Below are positions 1 to 7,761 of a stretch of 45,802 bases of DNA, piece after piece (the stretch's first letter is position 1; every line of letters starts with the position of its first letter). Under the pieces are notes generated by a model that had not been told where the DNA came from, made no database searches, and saw nothing but the letters and a program-made list of their open reading frames with translations. The stretch spans positions 1 to 45,802 of the forward strand of contig CAKQBG010000009.1 in the NCBI GenBank assembly GCA_934216145.1, given 5' to 3'. This DNA comes from an uncultured Anaeroplasma sp. GTDB taxonomy: Bacteria > Bacillota_I > Bacilli_A > Acholeplasmatales > Anaeroplasmataceae. Made by a program: the position numbers and the translations under genes.

Positions 1-79
1 AGTGCCTTTTTTAGAAGCTCTGTTTGCTCATTATTCATCTTTTTTATTTCTGCAATATCCTCTTCATACAGCTTCCACG
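1..79 (-). pseudogene. Open frame interrupted by the IS66 element (fragment)
   Basis: Outside the left IS66 end the minus strand is open to base 1. It reads a hydrophilic peptide that includes WKLYEEDIAEIKK and MNNEQTELLKKA. No start codon is seen upstream because the IS end lies there. It may be a gene cut by the insertion or a chance frame; too little is visible to name a product. Confidence 0.25.
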
Positions 80-104
80 GTGAGCGTATAATGCCTGACG
101 CTAT

Positions 105-143
105 AAATAAAAAATCCCTAATGCAGAGTTATCCACATTAGGG
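105..143 (-). terminator. Rho-independent terminator inside the IS66 left end
   Basis: Bases 116-123 and 136-143 form a perfect 8-bp stem (CCCTAATG/CATTAGGG) with a 12-base loop. On the minus strand it is followed by ATTTTTTATTT. It lies downstream of tnpC in the same direction and would stop transposase transcripts from leaving the element. Confidence 0.7.
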
Positions 144-150
144 CAACACG

Positions 151-176
151 AAAAAGCTCATTAAAGAGCCTTTTTT
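151..176. terminator. Small hairpin at the 3' end of tnpC
   Basis: GCTC (156-159) pairs with GAGC (166-169), extended by A and T runs around one bulged C. It touches the tnpC stop codon. It is a weaker, possibly bidirectional terminator just before the stronger one at 105-143. Confidence 0.45.
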
Positions 177-1785
177 ATTTTAATTTTAAATTTTCAGGTA
201 ATGAATCAGAATATGGCAATAAAGATTCAATTAATTCATCACTATATGTATCATACTTAGCTAAGTTATTAAATACATATACTAAATAATCATTAATAAT
301 AAGGTTGTTGAATCTGGCAGTTTCAACAATGGAATATATCATTGCGCTTGTATCTGCTCCTAACTCAGAAAAACAGAATAACCAATTTTTATTTCCAATC
401 TTATAATTATTTGCCATTCTTTCACTTTTATTATTAATTGATAATCTTCCATCTAATGTATAATTCATTAGATTTTCAAAGTTATTATATGTATATGCCA
501 TTGCTTTACCCATTTGTGATTTAGGTGGAAAGATATCATAATTTTCATCTAGCCAAGCTTTAAATTCCTTTATTACAGGAATTGCCAATTCCTGTCTTGC
601 TTTATATATTTCTTCAATTGATTTATTTTCTAGATTATCTTCAATTTTATAAAGCTTATTAAAATAACCAATTGCTTTAGAACACAAGGAATTCATTAAC
701 TTATATGCGTTATTGTTTTTTGATATTTTTAATATATCAGTAAATTTACGCCTTGCATGTGCTAGACAATATACATTCGTTACACCATCAAGCTTGGCAT
801 AGGCTTGATATGCATCACTTTGGAAATATTTTCCTTTAAAGCCTTCAGTTATTTCTTTGGCATGATGATGCTCTCTTGAATCCTTAGCGAAGTATAAATA
901 GATTTGTTTGTCATATTTACAAGAATTTAACATCCAAATATAATTGGTATCATGATCGGATTCAATTACCTTTGTTGTAGTTTCATCTCCAAGTAATATG
1001 TCTAGCTTTAATATATCCTTATGCATACGTTCAAATATAGGCTTTATGTATTGCCCTGCTTGAATAACCCAATTTGACATATTTACTCTTGTAAGAGGTA
1101 GTCCTACTTGAGAAAACATCTTTTCTTGTCTATATAATGGAACACTTTTAAAATATTTTTCTGTAATTATATTAGCTACTAAAGTAGGATCTGCCATTGC
1201 CTTTGGAAAGGCTAATTCATACTTAGGCTTTATTATATTTGCTTTTTCATTATTACATTTTTCACATTTGTATGTTTTATATTCATGTTCTTCAATAATA
1301 ATCTTTGCTGGTACATATACAAGCTTTTTTGTTATTGTTGAACCCATAGGTGTTAATGGGGTATTACATTCCTTACATATTTTTTCATCTTCCGCTAAAT
1401 CGTGTACGATTCTTTTTACTGGAATATTATTTAATCTATTTAACAAATTCTTTTTCTTTGTACCCTTAACCTTAAAAGATACTTCAAGTTCTTCTTCAGT
1501 AAAATCATCAGGATCAGTTACAGTATCATCAGCTAGAGACTCAGCTTCATTAAATGTCTCATAGTTAAATAAATTTGGATATTTCTTTAAATCCACATCA
1601 TCCTTAGATTTTCCGTATTTTTTATCAATTAAGTATTTTACCTCAGCTTCTAAGTATTCAATTCTAAATTTTTGTTCTTCTACTATAGCTTCAGCTTTTG
1701 CAGCTCTTTTCTCGCTATCATCTAAACGCTTTTGAAGTGCTTTAATATATGTTAATTGTTCTTCATTAAATTTTAAATTATTCAT
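175..1785 (-). CDS. tnpC: IS66 transposase (TnpC)
   Basis: A 536-residue DDE transposase, the usual length for IS66 TnpC. An N-terminal coiled coil (about residues 8-52) is followed by a zinc-binding segment with two CxxC pairs (C137/C140 and C174/C177). The catalytic core follows with the likely triad D267 (LLGDETTTK), D324 (FQSDAYQAY) and E455 (NNKSERM), then the conserved NWLFCFSELGAD and IYSIVETAR segments. The start is the ATG at 1785, about ten bases behind GGAGGTG. That ribosome site lies in one arm of a long-range inverted repeat (1790-1860), so translation may be limited. The frame is intact. Confidence 0.95.
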   Translation of the reverse strand: MNNLKFNEEQLTYIKALQKRLDDSEKRAAKAEAIVEEQKFRIEYLEAEVKYLIDKKYGKSKDDVDLKKYPNLFNYETFNEAESLADDTVTDPDDFTEEELEVSFKVKGTKKKNLLNRLNNIPVKRIVHDLAEDEKICKECNTPLTPMGSTITKKLVYVPAKIIIEEHEYKTYKCEKCNNEKANIIKPKYELAFPKAMADPTLVANIITEKYFKSVPLYRQEKMFSQVGLPLTRVNMSNWVIQAGQYIKPIFERMHKDILKLDILLGDETTTKVIESDHDTNYIWMLNSCKYDKQIYLYFAKDSREHHHAKEITEGFKGKYFQSDAYQAYAKLDGVTNVYCLAHARRKFTDILKISKNNNAYKLMNSLCSKAIGYFNKLYKIEDNLENKSIEEIYKARQELAIPVIKEFKAWLDENYDIFPPKSQMGKAMAYTYNNFENLMNYTLDGRLSINNKSERMANNYKIGNKNWLFCFSELGADTSAMIYSIVETARFNNLIINDYLVYVFNNLAKYDTYSDELIESLLPYSDSLPENLKLK

Positions 1786-1789
1786 ATAA

Positions 1790-1860
1790 AAAGCACCTCC
1801 AATTTTCTAGTAAATATCACTTAAATACAAGTATATTTTACCATAAAATCAAGGTGCTTT
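1790..1860 (-). promoter_or_regulatory. Inverted repeat that can cover the tnpC ribosome site
   Basis: A perfect 9-bp inverted repeat (AAAGCACCT at 1790-1798, AGGTGCTTT at 1852-1860) spans the tnpB-tnpC gap with a 53-base loop. On the minus strand the 3' arm contains the AGGTG of the tnpC Shine-Dalgarno and runs straight into TTTTTA. It could block ribosome binding or act as an intrinsic attenuator. The pairing is seen; the role is inferred. Confidence 0.5.
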
Positions 1861-1877
1861 AATTAAGATAACGTTAT

Positions 1878-2225
1878 CTAAATTATGACTTTACTATCAC
1901 ATTTTTTCAGCGCTTTTTGATTGATTTTTAAACCCTCTAAAAGCCACAATAATTGCCTTTTTTCTATGTTAGTTAACACATCTGTTTTAGGCCATTTTAT
2001 TGTTCCGGTTTCAATTCTTTTGTAGTATAACCAAAAACCATCATGCTCAAAATGTAATATCTTTAACTTATTATGATTTTTATTACAAAATATATATAAT
2101 GACCCATCAAATGGATTATTGTGGAATACTTGTTGGATAATAGAGGCATATCCATCTATTCCCATTCTTAAATCAGTCGATCCAGGTGATATATATATTT
2201 TATTTATATTACTTAAATCTATCAT
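1878..2225 (-). CDS. tnpB: IS66 accessory protein TnpB (Orf2-like)
   Basis: A 115-residue protein of the IS66 Orf2/TnpB family. It carries the hallmarks IYISPGSTDLRMGIDGYASI near the N-terminus, the SLYIFCNKNHNKLKIL core, and WLYYKRIETGTIKWP. It is needed with TnpA for IS66 transposition; its biochemistry is poorly known. Its ATG overlaps the tnpA stop in an ATGA arrangement, so the two genes are translationally coupled. Confidence 0.92.
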   Translation of the reverse strand: MIDLSNINKIYISPGSTDLRMGIDGYASIIQQVFHNNPFDGSLYIFCNKNHNKLKILHFEHDGFWLYYKRIETGTIKWPKTDVLTNIEKRQLLWLLEGLKINQKALKKCDSKVII

Positions 2226-2518
2226 AGTTTTTTTAAAGTATTTAAAATCTTTAATAAATGATTTTCATCATAATAATTTGAAACATGAATAACGATATTA
2301 GAAACCTCTAAATCAATAGTAGTACTTGAAATTTCATTTACCATATCGTTTACATCAACAAACATTTTTTTATTTTCACTAAAATCTTGATTGATTTCCC
2401 TTATCCACTTATAGTAACTTGAATAAGCAATGTCTATGCTATCACAGTATGTCCTAACATCAACATTATTAGGTTTAGAAGCTATTATTTCCCTTTTTCT
2501 TTCTAAAGTATATCTCAT
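2222..2518 (-). CDS. tnpA: IS66 accessory protein TnpA (HTH)
   Basis: A 98-residue protein. The N-terminal half (RYTLERKREIIASKPNNVDV, then an AYSSYYKWIRE helix) is the helix-turn-helix of IS66/IS3 OrfA-like proteins; the C-terminal half is not conserved. I chose the ATG at 2518 because GGAGG lies 11 bases before it. The ATG at 2536 has no ribosome site and overlaps that GGAGG. It is the first gene of the element, coupled to tnpB by a 4-base overlap. Confidence 0.85.
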   Translation of the reverse strand: MRYTLERKREIIASKPNNVDVRTYCDSIDIAYSSYYKWIREINQDFSENKKMFVDVNDMVNEISSTTIDLEVSNIVIHVSNYYDENHLLKILNTLKKL

Positions 2519-2545
2519 AATATAAAAATCCTCCATTCACATTTA

Positions 2546-2574
2546 ATTATAGTGATTAGAGGAGATTTTATAAA
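2546..2574 (-). promoter_or_regulatory. Probable tnpA promoter
   Basis: On the minus strand TTTATA (2574-2569) is followed after 17 bases by a consensus TATAAT (2551-2546). Transcription would start about 20 bases before the tnpA start. The -35 is weak, as is common for IS promoters. Confidence 0.45.
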
Positions 2575-2651
2575 TCCGTCGATTATTTAACGTTTACTAT
2601 CTTTTAATATATATTGGAAAGTGAGTTCCCTTTAAAAATTTATAACCATTT

Positions 2652-2724
2652 TCATCCTAGCCTGTTTATTGTCATTATAAGTTCTCCCTGAATTGGAATA
2701 GGCCTATCCCCCTAATTTGGAACA
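2652..2724. repeat. Solo fragment of an ISL3-associated terminal sequence
   Basis: About 73 bases that closely match 41723-41796, the sequence just upstream of the broken ISL3-like transposase. They differ at about six positions, one of them an indel. Read on the minus strand it contains two similar blocks, CCAAATTAGGGGG and CCAATTCAGGG. There is no transposase beside this copy, so it looks like the leftover end of a deleted element. Confidence 0.7.
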
Positions 2725-2734
2725 GGACCTTTAA

Positions 2735-2768
2735 TGTAAAAAAATGAGACTGAAATTAAGTCTCATTT
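2735..2768 (-). terminator. Terminator of the 284-residue membrane protein gene
   Basis: A perfect 10-bp stem (AAATGAGACT at 2742-2751, AGTCTCATTT at 2759-2768) with a 7-base loop, followed on the minus strand by a run of Ts. It lies about 35 bases after the stop codon. Confidence 0.85.
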
Positions 2769-2802
2769 AAAATTCAATTCATAAGCCTTGTAATAAAGCT
2801 TA

Positions 2803-3657
2803 TTACCAGTTAAAAAGCCATAATAGCATTCCCAAAGAAAACGATAAAATATTTGCTATAATTGTATAAGTGACAACAAAGTTATTATCATGATTTTTTC
2901 CTCTTTTACAATTAAATTTATAAATTAATGCTTCAATAAATACAATACAAAGTTCAATTAAAATATAAAATGGAATCATAAATAGCTGAATGCCATTTTT
3001 AAATGAAAATAAATTTAACAAAACATTTAAGCCAATTTGTGTAACTACATTTGTAATTAAAATAACAATATAAGATTTTTTACTAAATTTAAAGGCTAAT
3101 GCCAACAGCATTTCAACTGCTAAGGTTAACAAAATTCTAAAAATTAGCTTAGCTATTTCTTCATAATAATTATAGCTTCTTTCAAGTTCAAAGGTAGTGT
3201 TATTCAAATTCTTAAAATCACATTTAAAATATGAATTAAAGGCATATGTTGTTGTAACAGACGACAAATAAGAAATATCATTTTGTAAGTCATAAATCAC
3301 TAAAATAAATTCACTTGGCCAATAATAACCACTACCAAGTTCAATACTATTTGTATCAATATAGCTCTCAGAAATATCTAATAAATACCAGCCATCTAGT
3401 AAAACTACATTATTATATAAAGCTAACAGCTCATTTTTTTCACCAAAATAAAATGTATCATCATTAGGATCAAATGCCTTATGGGGACCATAATAATCCT
3501 TATACTTTGTCGCATAGCCAACAATGTAATCAGATTTATCCATATTTGTAATATTTATCTTCATACTAGGCTTAGGACCTGTATCAGCCTTACATGTAAC
3601 ACAAGATAATGTCAAAATAGAAACAAACAAAATAATAAAAGATAATACCTTTTTCAT
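2803..3657 (-). CDS. Signal-peptide membrane protein of unknown function
   Basis: A 284-residue protein. Residues 1-25 are a signal peptide ending near VTCKA. The mature part begins TGPKPSMKINI, a start I associate with a family of uncharacterised surface proteins in gut Bacillota. An outer domain of about 140 residues follows, and about four membrane helices fill residues 165-284. The ATG at 3657 is preceded by GGGTGG, so it is preferred over the upstream GTG at 3666. It lies 78 bases after the glycosyltransferase gene on the same strand and may be co-transcribed. No catalytic motif is visible. Confidence 0.6.
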   Translation of the reverse strand: MKKVLSFIILFVSILTLSCVTCKADTGPKPSMKINITNMDKSDYIVGYATKYKDYYGPHKAFDPNDDTFYFGEKNELLALYNNVVLLDGWYLLDISESYIDTNSIELGSGYYWPSEFILVIYDLQNDISYLSSVTTTYAFNSYFKCDFKNLNNTTFELERSYNYYEEIAKLIFRILLTLAVEMLLALAFKFSKKSYIVILITNVVTQIGLNVLLNLFSFKNGIQLFMIPFYILIELCIVFIEALIYKFNCKRGKNHDNNFVVTYTIIANILSFSLGMLLWLFNW

Positions 3658-3735
3658 TATAACCACCCAATTTCTACTATTTTTATAATTATAACCTACA
3701 TCATAGTATAATAAAAGTAGTTATATTATTTAAAT

Positions 3736-4761
3736 TTAATACCAATTACGTTTTTTTACTATTTTTTTATAAATTAACTTTGTCGCATAAATTCTAATAG
3801 GTAAGAAAATAAAACGAACAAATGCAAAATAGCTTCTATACATTATTTTTCTATATAAGTTTGGAGATATCTCTTTAAAATATCTAAAATATTTATGAAA
3901 TTCTTCATTTTTTTCTTTTGTGTAATTACCATAAATGAAAAAGCATGTTAAAAAATGTTTTATAACAAGATCATGAATCATAATTTTTAAATGATGTTTA
4001 TTAAGCTTTTTTAAATCTTCATAGGTATAGCATTTAACTATTTCCTTCATTACAGCAAGCTGCATCAAATAACGATCAGTCATATTCTTAGTTGAAATAG
4101 ATTGTCCAGGTCTTCCAACATAATATCTATAAAAATCTATATCTAGGTAATAAAGAGTCTTAACATAATATAGTGGCTTATACACAAAAATATTATCAAC
4201 ATAAAATGTCTTTTGTGGTAAATTCAAATTAGATTGTTTAATTACTGAGGTTTTATAAATTAATGAATGCATCATTAAAAACTGCTGCTTTTTCATTTTT
4301 TTCACCTTATCCCAACCGAAAATACAATTATGTGGTACTAATTTCCTTAAATAATCCTCACAAAATGATTTATTTATATCTACTCTTTCATAAACATAAT
4401 TTGTTAAATATAAATCAGGATTACTATTTTTATTATAATTTTCCTTAATTACTTTAATTAATTTTTTATATGCCTCATGGTCAATCCAATCATCAGAATC
4501 AACACATTTAAAATATAATCCTTCACAAATTTTTAAACCAGCATTAATTCCTGAACCATGTCCACCATTTTCTTTATCTATAAATTTAATATTCGAATTA
4601 TTTTTTAAATAATTTTTAGCAATTTCTGCCGTTTTATCTGTAGAACCATCATTAACAATAATTATTTCTACATCATCACCACACATTAATAAAGAATCAA
4701 TACACTTTTCCATGTATTTTTCAGAATTATAGCAGGGAACAACAAATGATATATATTTCAC
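3736..4761 (-). CDS. Family 2 glycosyltransferase
   Basis: A 341-residue GT-A fold enzyme that would transfer a sugar from a nucleotide donor to a lipid or cell-surface acceptor on the cytoplasmic side. The N-terminal strand is SFVVPCYNSEKYMEKCI, then IIIVNDGSTDKT, then ENGGHGSGINAG, and the metal/donor motif DSDDW. These are standard GT2 landmarks. The C-terminal 120 residues are basic with a weakly hydrophobic end. The start is the GTG at 4761, 8 bases after GAGG; the upstream TTG at 4791 lacks a ribosome site. The substrate cannot be told from sequence, and no polysaccharide cluster surrounds it. Confidence 0.85.
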   Translation of the reverse strand: MKYISFVVPCYNSEKYMEKCIDSLLMCGDDVEIIIVNDGSTDKTAEIAKNYLKNNSNIKFIDKENGGHGSGINAGLKICEGLYFKCVDSDDWIDHEAYKKLIKVIKENYNKNSNPDLYLTNYVYERVDINKSFCEDYLRKLVPHNCIFGWDKVKKMKKQQFLMMHSLIYKTSVIKQSNLNLPQKTFYVDNIFVYKPLYYVKTLYYLDIDFYRYYVGRPGQSISTKNMTDRYLMQLAVMKEIVKCYTYEDLKKLNKHHLKIMIHDLVIKHFLTCFFIYGNYTKEKNEEFHKYFRYFKEISPNLYRKIMYRSYFAFVRFIFLPIRIYATKLIYKKIVKKRNWY

Positions 4762-4973
4762 ACTAATCACCTCTTTAAACAATGATTTCAAAATAAGACA
4801 TTACACTATATTTCAATACTACAACAAACAAATGTTGAGCACTCATATACCTTAATTTTTAAAAACATAATAACTTATATAAGAATATAATCTTCCAATT
4901 TTTTACATTTTAAAAACAATTATCTAATAATATATTTTTTCTAATTATTTTACAAGACTTTTTTTAACATAAT

Positions 4974-5002
4974 TTGACTTTTTTTTCAAATATTGATAAA
5001 AT
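4974..5002 (+). promoter_or_regulatory. Promoter of the AraC-type regulator
   Basis: TTGACT (4974-4979) and TAAAAT (4997-5002) are 17 bases apart. The predicted start of transcription, about 5009, leaves a leader under 20 bases long that holds only the ribosome site. Confidence 0.6.
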
Positions 5003-5025
5003 ATGCATGATTGTGTGGTGATAAA

Positions 5026-5937
5026 ATGAGTAAAAGACCGACAGCATTCGAAATTGAGGAATATCTTGAAAGATTCAATTACATAGAAGTAATAAACAAT
5101 ATTAACAAATTTAATGGTGAAACACTTGAATGCGTAATCATAAAAAAAGAACAAATAGGTAATATTTTTAATGATTTTCATCATCATAGCCTTTATGAAA
5201 TGCTATATATTTCAAAGGGTAAGGTTCAATATGGAATTGAAGATGAAAAATATGATTTAAATGCTGGCGACTTCGTTTTAATTGCCCCAAATGTTTTACA
5301 TAAGCTAATAAAAATTGTTGAAGAGCCATGTGAACGAATAATTTTAACATTCACAAAAAAATATATAGACACATTTAAAACCGAAAATACCGATTTATCA
5401 GTCATTTTTCAAAAAATAGCAAGCTCAAACAACCATAAATTAACAGTTTTACCAGCTTTTAAAGCAGAAATATCTGACACCCTAAATAAAATGCAAGGCT
5501 TATTTCTATCTAAAGAATATGGCGATGATCTTTTATTTAAAGCCTATTTCGCTCAACTTCTAATTAGAATGAACAAAGAGGTAAGCTTTATAGAAAATGA
5601 AGATGAGCTAGATGAAAAAAATAATATCATTCATAAAGCAAGAATATTTGCCATAAACAATTTAGATAAAAAAATAAGTGTATCAGATATAGCCTCAGAG
5701 GTTGGCTTATCAGTCTCAAGACTTTCACACCTTTTTAAAGAGAAAACAGGAATTTCGTTACTTAAATTTTTAAACAAAAAAAGATTAACAAGAGCAAAAG
5801 ATCTTTTAAAAAATGGTTATTCTATAACTAATACAGCTAACAAATGTGGTTATCAGGATTATACTAGCTTTATTAGAGCATTCACAAAGGAGTATGGAAT
5901 ATCTCCAACTCAATATATAAAAGATAGTAAAGAGTAA
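5026..5937 (+). CDS. AraC-family transcriptional regulator
   Basis: A 303-residue regulator. Residues about 40-110 form a cupin sensing domain (HHHSLYEMLYISKGKVQYG, then LNAGDFVLIAPNVLH). Residues about 200-300 hold the two AraC helix-turn-helix motifs (ISVSDIASEVGLSVSRLSHL and SITNTANKCGYQDYTSFIRA) and end with the family tail GISPTQYIK. Such proteins usually activate sugar-use genes when a sugar binds the cupin. The gene is convergent with the hexuronate/glycan operon and shares its terminator, so it is a reasonable but unproven regulator of it. The ATG at 5026 has GGTGA in front; a TTG 15 bases upstream is less likely. Confidence 0.88.
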   Translation: MSKRPTAFEIEEYLERFNYIEVINNINKFNGETLECVIIKKEQIGNIFNDFHHHSLYEMLYISKGKVQYGIEDEKYDLNAGDFVLIAPNVLHKLIKIVEEPCERIILTFTKKYIDTFKTENTDLSVIFQKIASSNNHKLTVLPAFKAEISDTLNKMQGLFLSKEYGDDLLFKAYFAQLLIRMNKEVSFIENEDELDEKNNIIHKARIFAINNLDKKISVSDIASEVGLSVSRLSHLFKEKTGISLLKFLNKKRLTRAKDLLKNGYSITNTANKCGYQDYTSFIRAFTKEYGISPTQYIKDSKE

Positions 5938-5950
5938 TTATAAAATTCAT

Positions 5951-5987
5951 AATTAAAAGCGAAGATTTATTTTCTTCGCTTTTAATT
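5951..5987. terminator. Bidirectional terminator between araC-like gene and operon
   Basis: A perfect 15-bp stem (AATTAAAAGCGAAGA at 5951-5965 and its complement at 5973-5987) with a 7-base loop. T-rich tracts lie on both sides. It ends the plus-strand regulator and the minus-strand eight-gene operon. Confidence 0.9.
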
Positions 5988-6015
5988 TTTATAATAGGAA
6001 ATTTGAAAAAGAAAA

Positions 6016-7761
6016 TTATCCGCAATAAAAACCTATTGCATTTTTATATTTGTTACCGAAAAAATCATTTACATTTGCAACATCTAATGCACTATCATAT
6101 ACTATTGAATTTGATGCTATTTTATAGTATTTTGCAGCATCAATTCCACAAATTGAATTTATTGGTAAATCCTTAATAAATAATGGATTTTCATAAATAC
6201 CATTATAATTAAGATTCTTAAAGCTAGACATATTTGTAATAGCACCATTTTCATCACTATAAACTAAATTATTAGATATATCAGCATTTGAAGATGAATT
6301 AACCTTAAATGTTGCATTTTTAGATCTATTGTATATTAAATTATTATAAAATTGTGAATTTGTCCCACTATTTGTCTGAAAAATAACTGAAGTATCACTA
6401 CCAGTAACTATTGTATTATTATAAACCTGAATCATCTTAGCAGAATAATTTATGTAAATAATACCATACTTTCCCTTATCATTTACTGAAAGATTATATC
6501 TAACTATAACATCATCTTCTATTTTATTCTTCTCACTATATGAAGTACAATTTAAAAATAAACCAAATGAATTATCGTGACTATAATTATATTGCCAAAT
6601 AGTATTCTTACTTTGAAGATCGGCATCAAGCATACAGCCATCTTGAATTTTGCCATCTGCTTTAGCAATTGCACGATTATAATAGCCCTCATTGTATTCA
6701 ATAATTGTACCATCTACATATGATGTTACGATTGAATTACCTGAGATACATTTTATTGCAGTTTCATATACAACATTATTTCTTACAAAACCACCAAGTA
6801 AATTTCTAACAAAAATAGCATTTTTACCAATAAAAGATATATCATTATTTTCTATAATGACATTTGTATAGGCAGTATCCTTAAAATTAGCTGAATATGG
6901 CGAAACCTTAGTAGATGTTGATCCAAATTTATACCAAGATGCAATTCCTACATTACTAACATCCTTAACTTTACAATTTTTAACAGTAAAATTGTCAAAT
7001 TTAGCCTTGCCATCTGAAGAACCAAAATGAATACCTCCTGTTTTTTTAGAGTCAGCAGACATGCCACTATTTTCTTTGTCAGTAATACCATTAATGTCAT
7101 GAATATATAGTCCATCAAGTGTAATATTTGAATAAGTAACTATTTTTGTATCATTATTTGGATTATTAGCCAAAACTAATACTCCTCTTCTATCTGCTTC
7201 AACAGTTGAACTATCAAATATTTCCAAATTTGAAATAGTAATGTTACTACAATTTGTTAATGCAACAACTGCACTTCCAACCTTGTTATTGCCATCAATT
7301 TTTGGCAAATCACCATCTCCATATGAAGTAATAAGTATATTATCATCATCTGTACCACTTATATTTGAAAGTTCAATACTTCCTTTAAACTTACTATTCC
7401 TTTTTAAATAAATATGATGCTTACTGGTTAAATCAAGTGTTTTAATATATGATAAATTATTATATGGTTTTTCTATAGTTCCATCACCATCTATAGCAAC
7501 GTTACCATCAAAGAAATATCCATCTAGTACCTCTGGGGTATCTGGGGTGCTTGGCCCATCTGAAGTTGATGGGTTACTTGGCTTATCCGGATTGGATGGG
7601 GTATCTGGGGTGCTTGACCCATCTGAAGTTGATGGGGTATCTGGTTCATCAATTCCAGGTTCCTCAGTGGAATCTGGAGTTGATGGATTATTTAGAAAAC
7701 AAGATGTCAAAGTAAATGAAAATAATAATGATGCAATTAGACATCCTAATTTTCTTTTCAT
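6016..7761 (-). CDS. Right-handed parallel beta-helix lipoprotein
   Basis: A 581-residue secreted lipoprotein with lipobox LTSC around residue 21. A low-complexity linker rich in Pro, Ser, Thr and Asp (about residues 26-80) follows. The beta-helix runs to the end, with coils such as NISGTDDDNILITSYG, CSNITISNLEIFDSS, YSNITLDGLYIHD and VIIENNDISFIGKNAIFV. The fold is that of many polysaccharide lyases, glycosidases and epimerases; the active residues cannot be assigned. It is last in the hexuronate operon. The ATG overlaps the GH3 stop as ATGA, so the two are coupled. A surface role in cutting or binding a uronic-acid glycan is likely but inferred. Confidence 0.8.
   Translation of the reverse strand: MKRKLGCLIASLLFSFTLTSCFLNNPSTPDSTEEPGIDEPDTPSTSDGSSTPDTPSNPDKPSNPSTSDGPSTPDTPEVLDGYFFDGNVAIDGDGTIEKPYNNLSYIKTLDLTSKHHIYLKRNSKFKGSIELSNISGTDDDNILITSYGDGDLPKIDGNNKVGSAVVALTNCSNITISNLEIFDSSTVEADRRGVLVLANNPNNDTKIVTYSNITLDGLYIHDINGITDKENSGMSADSKKTGGIHFGSSDGKAKFDNFTVKNCKVKDVSNVGIASWYKFGSTSTKVSPYSANFKDTAYTNVIIENNDISFIGKNAIFVRNLLGGFVRNNVVYETAIKCISGNSIVTSYVDGTIIEYNEGYYNRAIAKADGKIQDGCMLDADLQSKNTIWQYNYSHDNSFGLFLNCTSYSEKNKIEDDVIVRYNLSVNDKGKYGIIYINYSAKMIQVYNNTIVTGSDTSVIFQTNSGTNSQFYNNLIYNRSKNATFKVNSSSNADISNNLVYSDENGAITNMSSFKNLNYNGIYENPLFIKDLPINSICGIDAAKYYKIASNSIVYDSALDVANVNDFFGNKYKNAIGFYCG

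Larger units (their letters stand above)
80..2597 (-). mobile_element. IS66-family insertion sequence, complete
   Basis: The three genes tnpA, tnpB and tnpC lie in the order typical of IS66. The ends form inverted repeats: starting at base 80 on the plus strand and at base 2597 on the minus strand, 13 of the first 21 bases match without gaps. Both begin GTNANCGT and share GACG at positions 18-21. IS66 ends normally begin with GTAA. The flanking 8 bases (72-79 and 2598-2605) are not alike, so no target duplication is visible; the copy is old, recombined, or the ends are off by a few bases. All three frames are intact, so the element may still be active. Confidence 0.8.

Noticed and set aside
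129..137. A perfect DnaA-box string TTATCCACA
   Set aside because: It is a single box inside the loop of the IS66 terminator hairpin. One exact nonamer on either strand of a window this size is not surprising, and no origin genes or further boxes are nearby.
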